Below are positions 34,908 through 42,791 of a DNA stretch of 64,000 nt, piece by piece. The notes under the pieces were generated by a model. That model searched no databases. It worked only from the letters and a program-made list of their open reading frames with translations, and was not told the origin of the DNA. Source of the stretch: AWTP1-13 sp033764875 (lineage in GTDB: Bacteria > Pseudomonadota > Alphaproteobacteria > Rhizobiales > Hyphomicrobiaceae). The stretch is taken from NCBI GenBank assembly GCA_033764875.1, contig JANRIO010000094.1, positions 1-64,000 of the forward strand, written 5' to 3'. The stretch's first letter is position 1, and each line of letters opens with the position of its first letter. Made by a program: the position numbers and the translations under genes.

Positions 34908-35270
34908 TCAGGCCGCCGCCGGCCGCGAATTATTTCGCATTTCCCCCTTTTGCGCGGGCCCGCGCGCCCTGGAACGCCCGTATACTATCCACTGATTCGC
35001 GGCCGGCCATGTCGGTTCGGCCTTGCCGGCGAATCACTTCCATCCCCTTGCGCCGTCGCTGTCCCGCAATTGGCACTGACACGGCGATTTCCGCCCCGTT
35101 TCCCGAGGTCAAATCCTCGCGGAACGTCGCAAAAAAGCGTCGGTCGGGCACCTTCGGCGCAGGAATTGCTGCAGGCGTCTCGTTCTCGTACGCGAGTTAA
35201 ACATTCGGTAAGAGACCCTGATTAGGTTTTGAAGAACAGAACGATCTAGCCAGAGGCTGGGAGCCACGTC
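34908..35270. other. Intergenic region upstream of flagellin 2
   Basis: About 360 bases after the flagellin 1 terminator. It must hold the promoter of the second flagellin. TATACT at 34981-34986 looks like a -10 element but has no -35 at proper spacing. No coding-like frame was seen. Confidence 0.4.
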
Positions 35271-36221
35271 ATGAGCAGTATCAATACCAACATTGCAGCC
35301 AACTCGGCGCTGCAAGCCCTGACCATGACCCAGAAAGAGATGGTTCAGACCCAGAACCGCATCTCGACCGGCTACCGGGTTGCCACGGCGCAGGACAACG
35401 CCGCCTACTGGTCGATCGCGACCACGATGCGCTCCGACAACGGCGCCCTCTCGGCGGTCAAGGACGCCCTCGGCCTCGGCTCCGCCACCGCCGACGTCGC
35501 CTACACCGGCGTCAACAACGGCATCAAGCTGCTCGACCAGATCAAGCAGAAGCTGGTCGCCGCCCGCGAGCCCGGCGTCGATCGCTCCAAGATCCAGAGC
35601 GACATCACCGCCCTCCAGGCCCAGCTCCAGAGCACGGCCGACACGGCGAGCTTCTCCGGCCAGAACTGGCTGAAGATCGATTCGACCGCCGGCACCGACA
35701 TCACCAAGGCGATCGTCTCGTCCTTCTCGCGCGACAGCACCAACACCGTCACCGTCGGCACCATCAGCTTCAACCTCTACACCGCCGCGACCGGCGAGAC
35801 GACGGCCCTCTACGACGACAACACCACGGCCTCGGCCAAGGCCGGCCTGCTCGACAAGGAGCAGACGGCGACCAGCGGCTCGACCTACACCATCGCGTCT
35901 CTGGACATCTCCGCGCTCACCGACAGCGACACCGACCTCGCTGACCTCGACAGCTACATCTCGGCCGTCGACTCCACGATCTCCAAGATGACCACCTCGG
36001 CCACCGCGCTCGGCTCGGTGAAGTCGCGCATCGACCTGCAGAAGTCGTTCGTCTCCGACCTGATGTCGACGGTTGACACCGGCGTCAGCCAGCTCGTGGA
36101 CGCCGACATGAACGAGGAGTCCACCAAGCTGCAGGCCCTGCAGACCAAGCAGTCCCTGGGCGTGCAGTCGCTCTCGATCGCCAACCAGTCGAGCCAGTCG
36201 ATCCTCAAGCTCTTCCAGTAG
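35271..36221 (+). CDS. Flagellin (paralogue)
   Basis: Second flagellin, also 316 residues and nearly the same as the first across the N-terminal 170 and C-terminal 100 residues. Most differences lie at residues 20-30 and in the central region (for example NTVTVGTISFNLYTAATGET). Its own terminator lies at 36254. Tandem flagellins with separate terminators suggest independent promoters and possibly different filament positions or timing. A weak GGGAG precedes the ATG. Confidence 0.95.
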   Translation: MSSINTNIAANSALQALTMTQKEMVQTQNRISTGYRVATAQDNAAYWSIATTMRSDNGALSAVKDALGLGSATADVAYTGVNNGIKLLDQIKQKLVAAREPGVDRSKIQSDITALQAQLQSTADTASFSGQNWLKIDSTAGTDITKAIVSSFSRDSTNTVTVGTISFNLYTAATGETTALYDDNTTASAKAGLLDKEQTATSGSTYTIASLDISALTDSDTDLADLDSYISAVDSTISKMTTSATALGSVKSRIDLQKSFVSDLMSTVDTGVSQLVDADMNEESTKLQALQTKQSLGVQSLSIANQSSQSILKLFQ

Positions 36222-36253
36222 CTCGCGCCGCTCTCCCGAGCAGGCCGAAATGA

Positions 36254-36282
36254 AAAGGCCGCGCCTCTGGCGCGGCCTTTCC
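36254..36282 (+). terminator. Terminator of flagellin 2
   Basis: AAAGGCCGCGCC (36254-36265) pairs perfectly with GGCGCGGCCTTT (36269-36280) around TCT. The stem ends in A-T pairs on both sides, so it could act in both directions, also for the convergent gene ending at 36333. Confidence 0.8.
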
Positions 36283-36332
36283 TGTGTCTGCTGTCGCGGT
36301 TGCGCAGGCTTGCGTCGGCCGGGCGCGGGCGC

Positions 36333-37547
36333 TCAGCCGCGCCTGGCCCGGACGAGATCGACGAAGCCGTCGCAGATGGCGTCGATGGCGGGCTTCCTGT
36401 AGGGATAGATCTCCGGCGGCTCCATCTGGTGCACGATCATGGCCGTGCCGGCCTCGAACACGACGAGGCGGCCGTCCGCCGTCTCCGCGCAATCGATCGA
36501 GAAGTAGTCGAGCCCCACTGCCTTCGCGATCGCCTCGAGCGCGGGCCCGTGGCGCCGCCCGAAGCCCTCGCTGAACGCTGCGATCGAGGCCGCCTCCTCC
36601 GCGCGCTTCTCCGCGCTCTCGGCCATCCCGGCATTGAGGTAGTGCACCATCCAGTGGCTCGAGATGGCGACGTGGCAGGGAAGGAACCTGTCGCCGACCG
36701 CACTGACGCGCCATTTGCGGAAGACGCCGTCCGCGCTCCGGTAGTCGATGAAGGGCGAGACGAAGAACTGCGCCTCCGGGCGGCTGTCGAGATAGGCGCC
36801 GAGGCCGGCCGCATCATCGATCCTGGCCAGCCCCTGCCCCGCATGCGACCCGCAGGGACGCACCACGGCCGGATACGCATCGGCCCGCAGGCCGGCCTCG
36901 ACCAGCGTCTCCCGGCTCAGCCGCCGCACCGGGGGAGCCAGCACGCCGTCGATGTCGGCAAGCATCTCCGACAGCACGTCGCGCGCGGTCAGGCTGATGG
37001 AGCGCGGATGGTTCAGTACCGGCTTCGGCCACACGGCAAGTCGCACGCCGAGCTCCAGCATGACGCCGCGTGTCGCATCGCCTTCCGCGATGCCGACGAG
37101 AACCGCGTCGTGCTCGGGCAGCGCGTCCGGGAACGGCCAGTCGGGGATCAGATAGACGATGTCGAGCTGCACCGGGCGGTCCGCGAGCAGGAACTCGACC
37201 GGCATGTTGGCCATGAAGTTGCCGGGCACGGCGAACATCAGGAGACGAAGGGGATCCTGGGTCCCCTCCGGTGCCGCCACGCGGTACATCCGGCTGAGCG
37301 TGAGGGCCTTCGCCTGCACCTCGAGGCCTCGCGCCTCCTGCCCGACGAGCTGGATCAGGGTTGCAAGGTCGTGCAGCGCCCCGGCATCGAGCGGTCGCTC
37401 CCGCAACCTTCCGATCAGCGCCGCCTCCAGCGGCTGCACCGGGTGGCCCCTGAACAGCTCGGTGGCAAGCCTCGCCAAGCCGAAGGGGAGGACATCCGGC
37501 TCTGGAAGCGGCGGCAGGTGGGGAAGGATCCGGAGAGCAGCGCGCAT
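36333..37547 (-). CDS. ATP-grasp-like protein of unknown substrate
   Basis: 404 residues. The first 100 are helical (PVQPLEAALIGRLRERPLDAGALHDLATLIQLVG) and may be TPR-like. From about 110 a pre-ATP-grasp fold begins (LLMFAVPGNFMANMPVEFLL). The ATP-grasp segments are modified: PAVVRPCGSHAGQGL has Arg where the ATP-binding Lys is usual, and GLDYFSIDCAETADGRLVVFEAGT holds the metal-binding Glu but not the usual Asn. This suggests a ligase-like enzyme of unknown substrate or an altered one. It faces the flagellin genes tail to tail. No partner gene is visible. Confidence 0.65.
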   Translation of the reverse strand: MRAALRILPHLPPLPEPDVLPFGLARLATELFRGHPVQPLEAALIGRLRERPLDAGALHDLATLIQLVGQEARGLEVQAKALTLSRMYRVAAPEGTQDPLRLLMFAVPGNFMANMPVEFLLADRPVQLDIVYLIPDWPFPDALPEHDAVLVGIAEGDATRGVMLELGVRLAVWPKPVLNHPRSISLTARDVLSEMLADIDGVLAPPVRRLSRETLVEAGLRADAYPAVVRPCGSHAGQGLARIDDAAGLGAYLDSRPEAQFFVSPFIDYRSADGVFRKWRVSAVGDRFLPCHVAISSHWMVHYLNAGMAESAEKRAEEAASIAAFSEGFGRRHGPALEAIAKAVGLDYFSIDCAETADGRLVVFEAGTAMIVHQMEPPEIYPYRKPAIDAICDGFVDLVRARRG

Positions 37548-37747
37548 TGGGGAGGTCTCTCAATCTGACGAGGAAGCCTGGAAGCCTGAACGCTACTTTG
37601 GCTGGCTTGCCTTGGTCTGATCTCGGCGATGCTGGAGCCGCCGCGAGGTCGCGAGTGCCGACGTGCCCGCCCTGCGCACGGCGCGCGGGGTCTGGAGCAG
37701 ATCCCGACCGGGCCTCAGCCTGTGCCGCGTGAACAGGCTCGCACGGT

Positions 37748-39082
37748 CTAGCCCACCAGCACGGCGATGCGATGCATGGGATTGGCGCCGTACCCCTGCG
37801 GGTTCCAGCCGCCGGCCAGGTGCGGCTGCATGCGGCCGCTGCTGTCGGTGGCGCGCACCCACACCTCGTAGTAGCCGTCCGAGGGCAGCGGCACGCTCGC
37901 CGTCCAGCGCCGCCAGTCGAAGCGGTTCCGAGGGTTGGCGAGCGCCGCCGGCCGCCAGCTGGCGCCGAAGTCGATCGAGACGTCGACGCGGCGCACCTCG
38001 AGGTCGCCGGCCCACGCCGCCCCGCGCAGCCTGAGCTCCTTCAGGCCGGCGGCAAAGCGCGTGCCGTTGGCGGGGCTCGTCGTGATGCTGCGCACCGGCA
38101 TCGATTCCAGGATCCTGAAGTTGCCCTCGTCGAACTTGCCGCCGGGCACCATCGGCTTGATCGCGACGCGGTACGAGGTGCCGCCCATGCCGGGCCCGTC
38201 GTGCACCCTGTCGCGCAGCGTGATCCTCGTCAGCCACTTGTGCGAGACCGAGCCCGGCCAGCCGGGTATCACGAGGCGCAGCGGGCCGCCGTGGATGTTG
38301 GGTAGCGGCGCCCCGTTCATCTCCCACGCCAGCAGGCTGTGCCGGTCCGCCGCCTTTGCCAGCGTCACGCCGCGCGACAGCGGCTCCTTGCCGGGATCTC
38401 CGGACAGATGCCGGTCGGCGCCGTGGTGCGCGGTGTAGACGGCGGTGGATTTCACCCCCGCGGCGCGCAGCACCTCGACGAGCGGAACCCCGCGCCACTC
38501 GGCACAGCCGGCGCCGCCATGGCCCCACTGGGCGCCGCGGGCCTGCGGCGTGAAGAACGATCGCCCGTTGCCGCCGCTTTCAAGCAGCATCCGCTGCGTC
38601 GTGACGGCGGCCTTGAAGCGCTGCTTGAGCTCGCCGAGCGTGATCTCCAGGGGGCGGTTGACCTCGCCGTCGACGACGAGCCGCCACGCGTCCGCGTCCG
38701 CGGTCTCCTCGGGAATCTGGCCGCTGTTGCTGACATAGAACCTCGCCGTGGGCGTGGTGTCGTCGTCGAGGAGGTGCTCGGGCGTCTCGGCCACGAGCGG
38801 CTTGCCGTTCAGCACGATCAGCCCTGGGTCCTTGCCCGGCCAGTCGAGCGGCGGTGGGCCTTTCGCCCGGCCGTCCTGCGCGAATGCTGCGGGCATCAGC
38901 CCCGCGGGCATGCTGCCGCCCAGCACGATCGGGCCCCCGACGGCCGCCGACAGCGCCGCATATCCGGCGCCGGCCAGGAAGCCGCGCCGGCTTGGCCCGC
39001 TGCGGCGCCCGAAGACGTTCGCCTCGGCCCGCTCCGGATCCTCGCGATAGAGCTCCTCGAGACTGCGCTCGCGCTTGGGCAT
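37748..39082 (-). CDS. Periplasmic sulfite oxidase, molybdopterin subunit (SorA/SOX-like)
   Basis: A 444-residue molybdoenzyme. The twin-arginine signal SRRGFLAGAG near residues 31-40 sends it folded to the periplasm. The molybdopterin domain spans about 85-320, with the Mo-ligand Cys in GGAGCAEWRGVPL and the SVSHKWLTRITL and HGGPLRLVIPGWPG blocks of sulfite oxidases. A C-terminal Mo-co dimerisation domain (VSIDFGASWRPAAL) completes it. It would oxidise sulfite to sulfate. No cytochrome subunit gene is adjacent; 200 bases without a gene follow. Confidence 0.9.
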   Translation of the reverse strand: MPKRERSLEELYREDPERAEANVFGRRSGPSRRGFLAGAGYAALSAAVGGPIVLGGSMPAGLMPAAFAQDGRAKGPPPLDWPGKDPGLIVLNGKPLVAETPEHLLDDDTTPTARFYVSNSGQIPEETADADAWRLVVDGEVNRPLEITLGELKQRFKAAVTTQRMLLESGGNGRSFFTPQARGAQWGHGGAGCAEWRGVPLVEVLRAAGVKSTAVYTAHHGADRHLSGDPGKEPLSRGVTLAKAADRHSLLAWEMNGAPLPNIHGGPLRLVIPGWPGSVSHKWLTRITLRDRVHDGPGMGGTSYRVAIKPMVPGGKFDEGNFRILESMPVRSITTSPANGTRFAAGLKELRLRGAAWAGDLEVRRVDVSIDFGASWRPAALANPRNRFDWRRWTASVPLPSDGYYEVWVRATDSSGRMQPHLAGGWNPQGYGANPMHRIAVLVG

Positions 39083-39196
39083 CGGCTCCCCCTTCCCGTC
39101 GTGGCGCCGCTTGGATCTGCGTCCAAGTCGAGCGCCCGGAATATGGGGGGTCGCGGAGCGATCCTCAATCAGAATGAGGACGTCGGAAATCCTGTT

Positions 39197-40207
39197 CTAG
39201 GGCAGGTCGCTCTCGGCGAATTTGTACTGCCGTGAGCAGAACTCGCACGTGACCGTCACGCCGCCGTCATCCTCCCGCAGGCCGGCGAGCTCCTGCGCCC
39301 CGAACCTCTCGAGGTAGAGCTGGATGCGCTCGCGCGAGCAGCGGCAGGCTGCGATCAGCGGCGTCGGCTCGAACACCCGCACGCCCTCCTCGTGGAACAG
39401 TCGGTAGAGCAGCCGCTCGGGCGACAGCGTCGGGTCGATCAGCTCGTGCTCCTCGACCGTGGCGGCCAGATGCCGCGCCCGGGTCCAGTCCTCGTCGTCC
39501 TCCCCGGCCAGGATCGCGTCGTGCTCCTCGCCCTCTTTCGAGGTGCGCTCGCCGCCCTGCCGCGGCAGCTTCTGCAGCAACAGCCCGCCTGCCCGCCAGT
39601 GCGCGCCGCGCCCGCGCTCGTAGTGCTGCGCCACCGCCAGCCGGATGAAGGTGGGCAGCTGCTCCGACTGCCGGAAATAGTTCTCCGCCACCGCGATCAG
39701 CGGCTCGTGGTCGACCGCGACGATGCCCTGGTAGGTGTTGGTATCGCCGTTCGGATCGATCGTCATGGCGACGTGTCCCTTGCCGATCAGCGCCCCCTGG
39801 TCGCCGCGGCCCTGCGCCGCGACGAGCTGCGGGTGGTCCTTCTTGAACGACACGTAGCCGCGCATGTGCCCCGGCGAGGCATAGTCCGTGACCAGGAAGT
39901 TGAGCGCGCCGTCGGTCCTGGTCTGCAGGATGAGCTTGCCCTCGCTCTTGAGCGCGCTGCCGAGCATCGCCGTCAGCGCCAGCGCCTCGCCCAGCACGTG
40001 GCTCACGGGCTCCGGGTAGGCATGCCGACCGAGCACCTCGTCCACGAGCGGGCCCAGCCGCACCACGCGGCCGATGAGGTCGGACTTGACGGTGCGGAAG
40101 GGCAGCACGAGGTCGTCGCCCATGCGCGGGTTGGGCGCGCGCTCCTGCGGGCCTCCACGTTGGGAGGAGGCGCTTGTCGGGTGCCCTGTCGAGTTCGCCA
40201 TCTGCAT
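39197..40207 (-). CDS. hslO: Hsp33 redox-activated chaperone
   Basis: A holdase chaperone switched on by oxidation of a zinc-binding Cys cluster. About 336 residues: a 30-residue variable N-terminus, the Hsp33 core (SHVLGEALALTAMLGSALK, GYVSF), and the C-terminal zinc motif as CRC near 290 and CEFC near 322. An acidic/charged insert with GGERTSKEGEEHD lies in the middle. ATGs at 40207 and 40201 are both possible; AGGAG lies four or ten bases before them. That ribosome-binding site is inside a strong hairpin at the argF-hslO junction. Third gene of the arg operon. Confidence 0.93.
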   Translation of the reverse strand: MQMANSTGHPTSASSQRGGPQERAPNPRMGDDLVLPFRTVKSDLIGRVVRLGPLVDEVLGRHAYPEPVSHVLGEALALTAMLGSALKSEGKLILQTRTDGALNFLVTDYASPGHMRGYVSFKKDHPQLVAAQGRGDQGALIGKGHVAMTIDPNGDTNTYQGIVAVDHEPLIAVAENYFRQSEQLPTFIRLAVAQHYERGRGAHWRAGGLLLQKLPRQGGERTSKEGEEHDAILAGEDDEDWTRARHLAATVEEHELIDPTLSPERLLYRLFHEEGVRVFEPTPLIAACRCSRERIQLYLERFGAQELAGLREDDGGVTVTCEFCSRQYKFAESDLP

Positions 40208-40210
40208 TCT

Positions 40211-40238
40211 GCTCCTGCGATGCAGGAGCGATCCTGCA
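40211..40238 (-). promoter_or_regulatory. Two alternative hairpins over the hslO ribosome-binding site
   Basis: On the transcript, directly after the argF stop, TGCAGGA (40238-40232) can pair with TCCTGCA (40227-40221) around TCGC. Alternatively, GCTCCTGC (40229-40222) can pair with GCAGGAGC (40218-40211) around ATC. The second pairing buries AGGAG (40216-40212), the hslO ribosome-binding site. The two hairpins share the middle arm and exclude each other. Confidence 0.55.
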
Positions 40239-41186
40239 TCAATCGACGCCGAGGCACCACGCCAGAATGGCCTTCTGCGCGTGCAGCCTGTTCTCCGCCT
40301 CGTCCCACACCACCGACTGCGGCCCGTCGATGACGGCCGCCGAGACCTCGTGCCCTCGGTAGGCCGGCAGGCAATGCATGAAGATCGCGTCGTCCGCCGC
40401 GTGCTTCATCAGCGCCTGGTCGACCGCGTAGGGCCCGAGCAGTTGCTTGCGCCTGGGCGCGTCCTCCTGGCCCATCGACACCCAGGTGTCGGTAACCACG
40501 CAATCGGCGCCCCGCACGGCCTCCTCGGGATCGTCCGTCAGCTCGATGTCTGCCCCTTCGCGCTTGGCCCACTCGAGCACCGCGTTCTCGGGGTTGAGTT
40601 GCGGCGGGCACGCGAGCGTGAGGTTGAACTCGAGCCGCGCCGCCGCATGGATCCACGAGGCCGCCACGTTGTTGCCGTCGCCTGCCCAGGCGATCTTGCG
40701 TCCCTTGATCGAGCCCTTGACCTCCTCGAAGGTCATGATGTCCGCCACGATCTGGCAGGGATGCGTCTTGTCCGTGAGGCCGTTGATCACCGGCACCGAC
40801 GCGTGCGCGGCGAGCTCGAGCAGGGTCTCGTGCTTGTTGGCGCGGATCATGATCGCGTCGACGTAGCGCGAGAGCACCTTCGCCGTGTCGGAGATGGGCT
40901 CGCCCCGGCCGATTTGCAAGTCGGAGTTGTTGAGCGCCAGCGTCTGGCCGCCCAGTTGCCGCATGGCGAGATCGAACGAGACGCGCGTGCGCGTCGACGG
41001 CTTCTCGAAGATCATCATCAGCACCTGGTCGGCGATGCCGTCGGGCCGCAGCTTGGCCGGCACCCGCTTGCCGGCCTTCTTCATCTGGTGCCCCATGGCC
41101 ACGATGCGCTTCATCGTCGGCCCGTCAATGCGGTCGATGTCGAGGAAATGCCGCGGCAGCGGCGGAGGCGTCGGTTTCAGGGCCAT
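40239..41186 (-). CDS. argF: Ornithine carbamoyltransferase
   Basis: Makes citrulline from ornithine and carbamoyl phosphate in arginine synthesis. 315 residues with the carbamoyl-phosphate motif STRTR near residue 64, HPCQIVAD near 141, the ornithine motif DTWVSMGQ and the catalytic HCLPAYRGHEV. Full length. It lies 36 bases after argD and 31 bases before hslO on the minus strand. The operon is probably controlled by the attenuator found upstream of argD. Confidence 0.96.
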   Translation of the reverse strand: MALKPTPPPLPRHFLDIDRIDGPTMKRIVAMGHQMKKAGKRVPAKLRPDGIADQVLMMIFEKPSTRTRVSFDLAMRQLGGQTLALNNSDLQIGRGEPISDTAKVLSRYVDAIMIRANKHETLLELAAHASVPVINGLTDKTHPCQIVADIMTFEEVKGSIKGRKIAWAGDGNNVAASWIHAAARLEFNLTLACPPQLNPENAVLEWAKREGADIELTDDPEEAVRGADCVVTDTWVSMGQEDAPRRKQLLGPYAVDQALMKHAADDAIFMHCLPAYRGHEVSAAVIDGPQSVVWDEAENRLHAQKAILAWCLGVD

Positions 41187-41222
41187 GGGCGGCGCTCACA
41201 CCATTCGGGGCGGCGATGGGGA

Positions 41223-42437
41223 TCAGGCCGGCTTCGCGACGCGCCTGAGCGCCCGCGTCAGCCGCGTGGTGGCTTCCGAGATCTCGCCCTCGCTCACGTT
41301 GAGCGGGGCAAGCAGCCGCATCGTATTGTCGCCGGCGCTGACGGTGAGGAATTTCTCAGCCGTGCAGGCGGCCACCAGGTCGCTCACGGGCGACGTCACC
41401 TTGATGCCGGCGAGCAGCCCCATGCCGCGCACCTCCTGCACCTCCCCCGGGAACTCGTCCTTGACGCGGGCGAGGTCCTGCTTGAGCCGCAGGCCCATGG
41501 CCTCCACGTGCGCGAGGAAGCCCGGCTCCAGGACCGCATCGAGCACGGCGCTGCCGACGGCGACCGCGAGCGGGTTGCCGCCGTAGGTGGAGCCGTGCGT
41601 GCCGGGCGTCATGCCCTTGGCCGCCTCCGCCGTTGCCATGAAGGCGCCGAGCGGGAAGCCGCCGCCGATGCCCTTGGCGGAGGCCATCACGTCCGGAGTG
41701 ATGCCCGCCCACTCGTGCGCGAACAGCTTGCCCGTCCGCCCCATGCCCGACTGCACCTCGTCGAGCACCAGGAGCAGGCTGTGCTTGTCGCACAGCTCCC
41801 GCAGCGCCCTGAGGAAGGCCAGCGACGCGACGTTGATGCCGCCCTCGCCCTGGATCGGCTCCAGCATGATGCCGGCCGTCTCGGGCCCGATCGCCTTCTC
41901 GACCGCCTCGAGGTCGCCGAACTGCACGATGTCGAAGCCGTCGGCGGGCTTGCCGAACCCTTCCAGGTGCTTGGGGTTGCCGGCGGCGGCGATGGTGGCG
42001 AGCGTGCGCCCGTGGAAGGCGCCGTGAAACGTGATCATCCGCCAGCGCTCGGGATGGCCGCTCACGTAGTGATAGCGCCGGGCGACCTTGATCGCGCCCT
42101 CACAGGCTTCCGCGCCCGAGTTGCAGAAGAACACGCGCTCCGCGAATGTTGCAGCGCACAAACGCTCCGCCAGCCGCTCCTGCCCCGCCACCCGGTAGAG
42201 GTTCGAGCAGTGCCACAACTTCTGCGCCTGCTCGGTGAGCGCTGCCACGAGCTTGGGGTGGGCATGGCCCAGCGCGTTCACGGCCACGCCGCTGGCGAAG
42301 TCGAGGTAGCGCTCGCCCTTGGTGTCGATCATCCAGGCGCCCTCGCCCCGCTCGAACACCACGTTCTGGCGGCCGTAGGTGGGCATCACGTAGGGGGAGG
42401 GGGCGTTGGCGGAGGCTTGCATGGCGGTTGTGGACAT
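41223..42437 (-). CDS. argD: Acetylornithine aminotransferase
   Basis: PLP-dependent class III aminotransferase converting N-acetylglutamate semialdehyde to acetylornithine. 404 residues. FFCNSGAEACEGAIK, GAFHGRTLATIAAAG, LVLDEVQSGMGRTG and the PLP lysine in SAKGIGGGFPLGA are all present. The start at 42437 (MSTTAMQAS) fits the family; ATGs at 42482 and 42422 are in frame, and the former lies inside the terminator hairpin. First gene of the argD-argF-hslO operon, preceded by an Arg-rich leader peptide and terminator. Confidence 0.95.
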   Translation of the reverse strand: MSTTAMQASANAPSPYVMPTYGRQNVVFERGEGAWMIDTKGERYLDFASGVAVNALGHAHPKLVAALTEQAQKLWHCSNLYRVAGQERLAERLCAATFAERVFFCNSGAEACEGAIKVARRYHYVSGHPERWRMITFHGAFHGRTLATIAAAGNPKHLEGFGKPADGFDIVQFGDLEAVEKAIGPETAGIMLEPIQGEGGINVASLAFLRALRELCDKHSLLLVLDEVQSGMGRTGKLFAHEWAGITPDVMASAKGIGGGFPLGAFMATAEAAKGMTPGTHGSTYGGNPLAVAVGSAVLDAVLEPGFLAHVEAMGLRLKQDLARVKDEFPGEVQEVRGMGLLAGIKVTSPVSDLVAACTAEKFLTVSAGDNTMRLLAPLNVSEGEISEATTRLTRALRRVAKPA

Positions 42438-42467
42438 CTTCGTAGGCCCGGATTTGGTGCAGAAAAC

Positions 42468-42491
42468 AAAAAAGCCGCGCATCAGCGCGGC
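42468..42491 (-). terminator. Attenuator terminator upstream of argD
   Basis: On the minus strand GCCGCGC (42491-42485), loop TGAT, GCGCGGC (42480-42474), then six Ts (42473-42468). It ends 30 bases before the argD start and 25 bases after the stop of the leader peptide. GCGCGTC just upstream (42508-42502) can pair with the first arm region GACGCCGC, giving a possible antiterminator. Confidence 0.75.
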
Positions 42492-42516
42492 GTCGACGAT
42501 CAGACGCGCACGTCCG

Positions 42517-42594
42517 TCATCGCAGCCGCTGAACGCGGGTACGGCGCGTGCGTCGCGTCACGGCGGTCCGGTTGATGTTTGGCCCATTCAACAT
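42517..42594 (-). CDS. Arginine-rich leader peptide of the argD operon
   Basis: A 25-codon frame with eight Arg codons (positions 9, 14, 15, 17, 18, 20, 23 and 25): it begins MLNGPNIN and contains RRTRRTR. Five different Arg codons or repeats of them are used (CGG, CGA, CGC, CGT). The ATG lies six bases after a -10 element, so the transcript would start at, or within a base or two of, the start codon and need no ribosome-binding site. A terminator follows. Stalling at Arg codons when charged tRNA-Arg is scarce would favour the antiterminator; this mechanism is inferred by analogy with trp and his leaders. Confidence 0.75.
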   Translation of the reverse strand: MLNGPNINRTAVTRRTRRTRVQRLR

Positions 42595-42600
42595 GCGCAA

Positions 42601-42629
42601 CTTATGTGGCGAGAGCTGCAAAGTGTCAA
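42601..42629 (-). promoter_or_regulatory. Promoter of the arg leader and argD operon
   Basis: TTGACA (42629-42624) and CATAAG (42606-42601) on the minus strand with a 17-base spacer. The first base of the leader ATG (42594) lies seven bases from the -10 hexamer, the expected transcription start. Confidence 0.7.
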
Positions 42630-42791
42630 TGGCAACGCCATTGGGCACGCTGTTACGAGCATTGTTCCGTGCACGTTAACGATGCAGCAGGTTATAGCCG
42701 CTACGATCAAGGCTCTGGGGAGACGAGCGCCGCGCGAGCTGTGAAGGCCGCCGGCGTGACAGCGACAACAAAGCGGCGTGATGGTCGGTGA

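Noticed and set aside
34950..34986. A sigma-70 promoter upstream of flagellin 2 (TTGCGC and TATACT)
   Set aside because: The spacing is 25 bases, far too long.
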